DNA of 64,000 nt from the NCBI GenBank assembly GCA_035606355.1, contig DATNFO010000039.1, positions 103,807-167,806 of the forward strand, read 5' to 3'. Below, piece after piece: positions 60,066 to 64,000 of this stretch. The stretch comes from Sulfopaludibacter sp035606355 (lineage in GTDB: Bacteria > Acidobacteriota > Terriglobia > Bryobacterales > Bryobacteraceae). The notes below the pieces were generated by a model that saw only the letters and a program-made list of their open reading frames with translations, was not told the DNA's origin and did not search any database. The translations under genes and the position numbers were made by a program. Each line of letters begins with the position of its first letter. Position 1 is the first letter of the stretch.

Positions 60066-60911
60066 TTGACGCCGCAACCCAATCAGCCGGAAGAGAATCA
60101 GCCGCCGCGCGTCTGCGTGGTGGCGATGTCGCGCAACAGGCAGGAGTTGCTGCGGCGGTGCCTCGCTTCGATCGAGGCCTGCGAGGGTCGGGAGACCTTT
60201 CAAGTGGTGGTAGTCGACAACGGGTCGACCGACGGGAGCGCTCAGTTAGACAGCGAATTTCCGCGGGCGAATTTCATACGCCTGCCGAAGAACTTCGGCT
60301 TGACGAAAGCCATGAACCTGGGGTGGCGCGCGTCCGACGCCCCCTACGTTTTCTTTCTGCATGACGATACGGAGGTGGAAGCACGCGCAGTGACGCTGCT
60401 GGCCGATTTGCTGGACGCCAACACGGATGCCGCGGCCGCCGTTCCTCTGCTGGTGGATGCGGAAGGGCGGCCGGCGCCGCAACTCGGGTCGCTACCACCG
60501 ACGGGCGAGTGGCGGCCGGCGACGGTCAGCGGCACGGAGCCGGTCGCGGTGGAGTATCCGCGCGGCGCGGCTCTGATGATGCGGGTGCAACTGATTCGCG
60601 CCGTGCGGCAGATCGACGAGCGCTACGGGCAGTTCGGCGCGGATGCCGACCTGGCCATGCAGATCCGTCGCGCGGGCAAGAAGATTCTGCTGCTGCCGGA
60701 GGCAAAAGTGAAGCATCAGGGCAGCGGCGGGTACGATTCGGCGGAGCGCGCGGATTTTCTGCTGTCGCGGGCGGCGTTCGCAGCGAAATATAGCGGATTC
60801 GCGGCGGGGCTGAGCGCGCGGATCGGCGCTATTACGGGTCCGCTGTTTGGGTTTCGTCTGGGTGAATTCAGCCGGACGATCTCGGGGAAAAAGATCGACG
60901 GGACGCAGTAG
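60066..60911 (+). CDS. Family 2 glycosyltransferase
   Basis: A 281-aa GT-A fold glycosyltransferase. The N-terminal strand is RVCVVAMSRNRQELL, followed by QVVVVDNGSTDGS (nucleotide-sugar site) and the DXD-like HDDTEVEA. The acceptor region runs YPRGAALMMRVQLIRAVRQI, and the C-terminal helices include a positively charged end. Start at TTG 60066 is preferred over an upstream TTG because the promoter -10 box ends just before it. Likely acts in envelope polysaccharide or glycolipid synthesis; acceptor unknown. Confidence 0.9.
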   Translation: MTPQPNQPEENQPPRVCVVAMSRNRQELLRRCLASIEACEGRETFQVVVVDNGSTDGSAQLDSEFPRANFIRLPKNFGLTKAMNLGWRASDAPYVFFLHDDTEVEARAVTLLADLLDANTDAAAAVPLLVDAEGRPAPQLGSLPPTGEWRPATVSGTEPVAVEYPRGAALMMRVQLIRAVRQIDERYGQFGADADLAMQIRRAGKKILLLPEAKVKHQGSGGYDSAERADFLLSRAAFAAKYSGFAAGLSARIGAITGPLFGFRLGEFSRTISGKKIDGTQ

Positions 60912-60935
60912 GCGGCCCTTGGGATCTTCGCCTCT

Positions 60936-60977
60936 GGCGCGCTTTGCGCGCCTGGTACCGGCCGGGAGGCCGGTACC
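60936..60977. repeat. Composite two-hairpin 3'-end element (copy 3)
   Basis: Hairpin 1: GGCGCGC-TTT-GCGCGCC (60936-60952). After one T, hairpin 2: GGTACCGGCC-GGGA-GGCCGGTACC (60954-60977). Lies 24 bp after the glycosyltransferase stop, with no gene directly converging, and is followed by CTACT as in the other copies. Confidence 0.78.
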
Positions 60978-61041
60978 TACTGATTGTTACCAGTAGCACT
61001 GGACGCGGTTGACGTCCCGGGAGCGGTGTTCTCCGGGATGG

Positions 61042-61175
61042 TATAATTTCAACTTATGTCAGTCCCGTAGACCGAAGCCTTGGGAGCGTCCTGCTCCCGT
61101 CCCGAACCCCTCGCTGCCACATCTCGTTGTCGTTCGCGCAGGCAGCCGAATCTTTCAATCTAAAGGAGTTACAGG
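61042..61175 (+). promoter_or_regulatory. Promoter and structured leader of the lysozyme-like gene
   Basis: A perfect TATAAT at 61042-61047 predicts transcription start near 61054, giving a leader of about 120 nt. The leader has a GGGAGC-GTCCT-GCTCCC stem (61082-61098) and ends in AAAGGAG before the ATG. Upstream, an imperfect TCCCGG..CCGGGA stem sits near 61015-61038. No riboswitch class is recognised. Confidence 0.45.
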
Positions 61176-61643
61176 ATGAAAAAACTGTTGTCCGGCGGTT
61201 TGGTCTTTTTGGCGGGAGTAGTGTCGCCAGTGGCCTTGTGTCCTCAGCAAGCTCATACGGCGCCCGCACCCGACTATCGCAAGGATGCCCGGTTTGAAGC
61301 CCTCAGTAAATTCTTCGGGGATTGCCCGGCTCAAGACTACCTGGAAGTGTTCTTAGAAGCAGCAGACGATTACGATCTGGATTGGCGCCTGCTGCCCAGC
61401 CTCTCTTACGTGGAAACCACCGGCGGAAAGGCTGCCCGAAACAACAACTACTTCGGCTGGGATTCAGGGAACGCGCAGTTCTCCAGCCCGGAAGCAGGAA
61501 TCCAGGAGGTGGCCTATCGATTGGCCAATTCGGACCTGTATCGCGCCAAGAATGTGGACGGCATTCTGGCGACCTATAATCCCAATCCTTCGTATGCCGC
61601 AACGGTCAAATCCCTGATGCGGCGCATCGCCCCCGTACAGTAG
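61176..61643 (+). CDS. Secreted lysozyme-like (glucosaminidase/LT-type) protein
   Basis: A 155-aa exported protein: signal peptide (LLSGGLVFLAGVVSPVALC), then a lysozyme-like domain. The catalytic Glu is in SLSYVETTGGKAARNNNYFGW (about residue 78), with the NNYFGW and AYRLANSDLYRAK motifs of the endo-N-acetylglucosaminidase/lytic-transglycosylase clan. It is short for the family, containing only the catalytic core. Probably cuts peptidoglycan in the periplasm. A ribosome site AAAGGAG precedes the ATG. Confidence 0.82.
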   Translation: MKKLLSGGLVFLAGVVSPVALCPQQAHTAPAPDYRKDARFEALSKFFGDCPAQDYLEVFLEAADDYDLDWRLLPSLSYVETTGGKAARNNNYFGWDSGNAQFSSPEAGIQEVAYRLANSDLYRAKNVDGILATYNPNPSYAATVKSLMRRIAPVQ

Positions 61644-61694
61644 CGCAACCCCGTTTCGTTTGTAAGAGGAGAGGCTAAACCGCCTGTCCCACCG

Positions 61695-61724
61695 TTGACA
61701 ATGTGGAACGCTCCGGCGTATATT
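61695..61724 (+). promoter_or_regulatory. Sigma-70-type promoter of rpsA
   Basis: TTGACA (61695-61700) and TATATT (61719-61724) at 18-bp spacing, with the start near 61731, about 40 nt before the ATG at 61771, and GGAGG just before the ATG. This is the clearest classical promoter in the window. Confidence 0.75.
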
Positions 61725-61770
61725 TGCTAACATACTGATCTATCAGGCGGTTGCGAGCGCCGGAGGCTAG

Positions 61771-63495
61771 ATGGCGGACGACCAGAACAACGGGCAAATG
61801 GAACAGGACTTCGGCGAGAACTACGAGCACCTGCTCGAAGACTACAGCCACTTTGCCCCGCCCGCAGCCGACGAGGTTTTGCAAGGCACGGTGCTTGCAA
61901 TCACCGGCAAAGACGTCATCATCGATTTCGGTTACAAAAGCGAAGGTCTGGTTCCGCTCGAGCAGTTCCAAAGTCCGTCGGGTCAGGTAACGGTTCAGGT
62001 GGGCGACGTCGTGGACGTAATGGTGGATCACGGCGGCGATCAGCCTGAGGGCTACGTGCTGCTGTCCCATACGCGCGCCGCGCGGCTGCGCATCTGGGAC
62101 AACCTCGAAAAAGCGCACAACGAGCAGCTTGTCCTTTCGGGGCACGTGCTGGGTCGCGTGAAGGGCGGCCTCGCGGTGGATGTGGGCATCAAGGCGTTCA
62201 TGCCGGGCTCGCAAGCGGACCCCCGGCCCGTTCACAATCTGGATGCTCTGGTTGGCCAGGACATCCCGGTGAAGGTGATCAAGCTGAATCGCCGCCGCGG
62301 CAACGTGGTGGTGTCGCGCAAGGCCGCGGTCGAGGAGGAAATCAACAGCCGCAAGAGCGTGACGCTGGAGCACCTGGAAGAAGGCGCGGTGGTCACCGGC
62401 GTGGTCAAGAACCTCACCGAGTACGGAGCCTTTATTGACCTGGGTGGGATCGACGGGCTGTTGCACGTTACGGACATGTCGCACGGACGGGTGACGCATC
62501 CTTCGGAGATGCTGCACGTGGGCGATGACATCACCGTGAAGGTGCTGAAGTTCGATCGCACGAAAGAGCGCGTATCGCTGGGGCTGAAGCAGCTTGCCCC
62601 GGACCCGTGGGAGACGGTGGACGAGCGGTATCCGCTGGGCGAACGCGTGATCGGCCGCGTCGTCAATGTGACCGACTACGGCGCGTTTGTGGAGCTCGAA
62701 CCTGGAGTCGAGGGCCTCATACACATTAGCGAAATGACGTGGTCGCGGCGCATGAAGCACCCGTCGAAAGTGGTGAAGCCGGGCGATCAGGTGGAAGCCG
62801 TGATTTTGGCGATTCATCCCAAAGACCGCCGCATTTCCCTGGGTCTGAAGCAGCTTGAGCCGAACCCCTGGACTACGATTGACGACCGCTACAGTGTCGG
62901 AAGCGTCGTGGAAGGCCGGGTTCGCAATATGACCGATTTCGGAGCGTTCATCGAAATCGAGGAAGGCATCGACGGCCTGGTGCACGTTTCGGATCTTTCC
63001 TGGACGAAGCGCGTCAAACATCCTTCGGAAGTTCTCAAGAAGGGGCAAATTGTGCAGGCGGTGATCCTGAACATCGATTCGTCGGCAAAGCGGCTTTCAC
63101 TCGGTATCAAGCAGCTTCAGCCGGATGCCTGGGAAACCTATTTTCACAGCCACCAGGTGGGTGACGTAGTGCATGGGAGAGTGTGTCGGCTGGCGAGTTT
63201 CGGCGGAGCGTTCGTGGAACTGGCCGAAGGCGTGGAAGGGCTCTGCCATTTTTCGGAAGTACCCGGCTATTCGGGGCGCAAAACGGGGCATGCGGAGCCG
63301 CCGCTGAGCATCGGCCAGGAACTCGATTTCAAGATTATTAAAATGAGCGAGGCTGAAAAAAAGATCGGGCTCAGTCTGCGGGCGCTGGCGGAAGACGAAG
63401 AAAAAAGCCGGCTGAACGACTATCAGCGGCAAGCGGCAGCGGCCACCACCACCATTGAAGAGGTGATGAGCCTGAAGGACCGCAACCTCGAATAA
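61771..63495 (+). CDS. rpsA: 30S ribosomal protein S1
   Basis: Ribosomal protein S1 (574 aa), which binds mRNA on the 30S subunit. Six S1 domains are visible: GTVLAITGKDVIIDFGYKS (about residue 40), GHVLGRVKGGLAVDVG (125), GVVKNLTEYGAFIDLGG (210), GRVVNVTDYGAFVELEPG (295), GRVRNMTDFGAFIEIEEG (381) and GRVCRLASFGGAFVELAEG (468). The tail is AAAATTTIEEVMSLKDRNLE-like. Length is close to other S1 proteins. A clear promoter and GGAGG precede it. The next gene is an HU/IHF protein, the same order as rpsA-ihfB in proteobacteria. Confidence 0.98.
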   Translation: MADDQNNGQMEQDFGENYEHLLEDYSHFAPPAADEVLQGTVLAITGKDVIIDFGYKSEGLVPLEQFQSPSGQVTVQVGDVVDVMVDHGGDQPEGYVLLSHTRAARLRIWDNLEKAHNEQLVLSGHVLGRVKGGLAVDVGIKAFMPGSQADPRPVHNLDALVGQDIPVKVIKLNRRRGNVVVSRKAAVEEEINSRKSVTLEHLEEGAVVTGVVKNLTEYGAFIDLGGIDGLLHVTDMSHGRVTHPSEMLHVGDDITVKVLKFDRTKERVSLGLKQLAPDPWETVDERYPLGERVIGRVVNVTDYGAFVELEPGVEGLIHISEMTWSRRMKHPSKVVKPGDQVEAVILAIHPKDRRISLGLKQLEPNPWTTIDDRYSVGSVVEGRVRNMTDFGAFIEIEEGIDGLVHVSDLSWTKRVKHPSEVLKKGQIVQAVILNIDSSAKRLSLGIKQLQPDAWETYFHSHQVGDVVHGRVCRLASFGGAFVELAEGVEGLCHFSEVPGYSGRKTGHAEPPLSIGQELDFKIIKMSEAEKKIGLSLRALAEDEEKSRLNDYQRQAAAATTTIEEVMSLKDRNLE

Positions 63496-63561
63496 CTTGC
63501 AAAATTTCCCTAATCACGCGATACTGCGGTTTCGCAAGCTATTGATTACCAGGAGAATGCG

Positions 63562-63900
63562 ATGACGAAGGCCGATCTGATTGAAGAAGTCTCCCGCGTA
63601 GTGGAGATGACCCGGAAGGAATCCGAAGTCATCGTGGAGGCGATTTTCGACAGCATCGTGCGCTCCCTCCGTACCGGCGATAAGATTGAAATCCGCGGAT
63701 TCGGCAGCTTCCGCACTCGCCAGAGGCAGCCCCGTATTGGACGCAATCCCAAGACCGGCGCACGCGTCGAAGTGCCCGCCAAGAAGATTCCCTACTTCAA
63801 GCCCAGTAAAGAACTCAAGGACGTGGTGAACAATTCCACCTCGCCCATGCCATCCGTCGCTCCCGGCCCGGCGGCGTCCGAGCCGGTCCCGAACGCTTAG
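63562..63900 (+). CDS. HU/IHF-family DNA-binding protein
   Basis: A 112-aa nucleoid protein of the HU/IHF family. MTKADLIEEVSRVVEMTRKES is the dimerisation helix pair, EIRGFGSFRTRQRQPRIGRNPKTG is the saddle with the DNA-intercalating arm and VPAKKIPYFKPSKELKDVV the C-terminal helix. The last 20 residues form a Pro/Ser/Ala tail not found in minimal HU. An AGGAGA ribosome site is present. It follows rpsA, as IHF-beta does in proteobacteria; HU or IHF cannot be told apart by eye. Confidence 0.96.
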   Translation: MTKADLIEEVSRVVEMTRKESEVIVEAIFDSIVRSLRTGDKIEIRGFGSFRTRQRQPRIGRNPKTGARVEVPAKKIPYFKPSKELKDVVNNSTSPMPSVAPGPAASEPVPNA

Positions 63901-63923
63901 TCGCCCAAGTTTCCATCAAAGGC

Positions 63924-64000
63924 ATGGATTATCTTTGGACCCCTTGGCGCTACCAGTACATTGTCAAGACGGGGGACCCCGGAGAGTGCGTTTTCTGCGC
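63924..64000 (+). CDS. HIT-family protein (5' part only)
   Basis: The frame from ATG 63924 begins MDYLWTPWRYQYIVKTGDPG and continues ECVFC, the start typical of HIT-domain nucleotide hydrolases/transferases (Ap4A phosphorylase-like group). Only 25 codons are inside the window, so the HxHxH motif is not visible. It lies 23 bp behind the HU/IHF gene. Confidence 0.8.
   Translation, partial: MDYLWTPWRYQYIVKTGDPGECVFC

Noticed and set aside
61009..61014. TTGACG as -35 for the TATAAT at 61042
   Set aside because: Spacing is 27 bp, too long for a sigma-70 promoter.

Overview
The window is a GC-rich chromosomal segment that reads as Acidobacteriota, most likely the Solibacter/Bryobacter group of Terriglobia. 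The assignment rests on several family markers of that group: ADOP-type (MacB/FtsX-like) permeases, one with its PadR regulator; secreted proteins ending in the Solibacter C-terminal module (TIGR03437 type); TIGR03435-type proteins; an Oar-like TonB-dependent receptor coupled to an acidobacterial VWFA protein; and an M56 sensor peptidase with a BlaI repressor. I could not run searches, so all family names come from reading motifs.

Layout. 1-3001: divergent secreted M1 and M61 peptidases. 3336-9881 (-): LRR protein, SBBP beta-propeller protein and ADOP permease in one run. 10131-12367 (+): BlaI repressor and M56 peptidase fused to a TIGR03435 domain. 12382-14274 (-): GH127-like arabinofuranosidase. 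14384-16418 (+): overlapping PadR/EF-hand/TIGR03435 operon. 16738-21455: VOC proteins, PadR-ADOP operon, a small barrel protein and a frameshifted helical gene. 22028-28538 (+): complete RND tripartite efflux operon. It meets, 10 bp away, a complete TetR/TolC/EmrA/EmrB operon (33736-28549, -) that ends in a 56-aa membrane protein. 33873-40606: frameshifted SBBP gene and an S53 sedolisin. 40807-43322 (-): ABC exporter, ECF sigma and membrane anti-sigma candidate with every junction overlapping. 43490-50179: small enzymes, an orphan zinc-ribbon/glycine-zipper protein next to a radical SAM enzyme, TonB, Rsm22, an aldo-keto reductase and an HD protein. 50130-56898 (-): acyltransferase, VWFA protein and TonB receptor. 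57027-64000: TIGR03118 protein, KDPG aldolase, glycosyltransferase, lysozyme-like protein, then the housekeeping cluster rpsA - HU/IHF - HIT.

Non-coding structure is the most unusual part. Three divergent gene pairs are separated by only 21, 17 and 14 bp. In each, a two-fold symmetric -10-like sequence sits about 6 nt from both start codons, which suggests bidirectional promoters producing leaderless mRNAs from both strands. A family of inverted repeats with 35-nt arms and a 20-nt loop, plus ~77-bp tandem half-units, fills the three largest gene-free gaps. A composite two-hairpin element with compensatory base changes occurs three times at gene 3' ends and twice directly supplies the stop codon of the converging gene.

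No rRNA, tRNA, CRISPR array, transposase or integrase was recognised. Two genes (21032-21455 and 33873-36202) carry apparent frameshifts that could be real decay or sequence errors.
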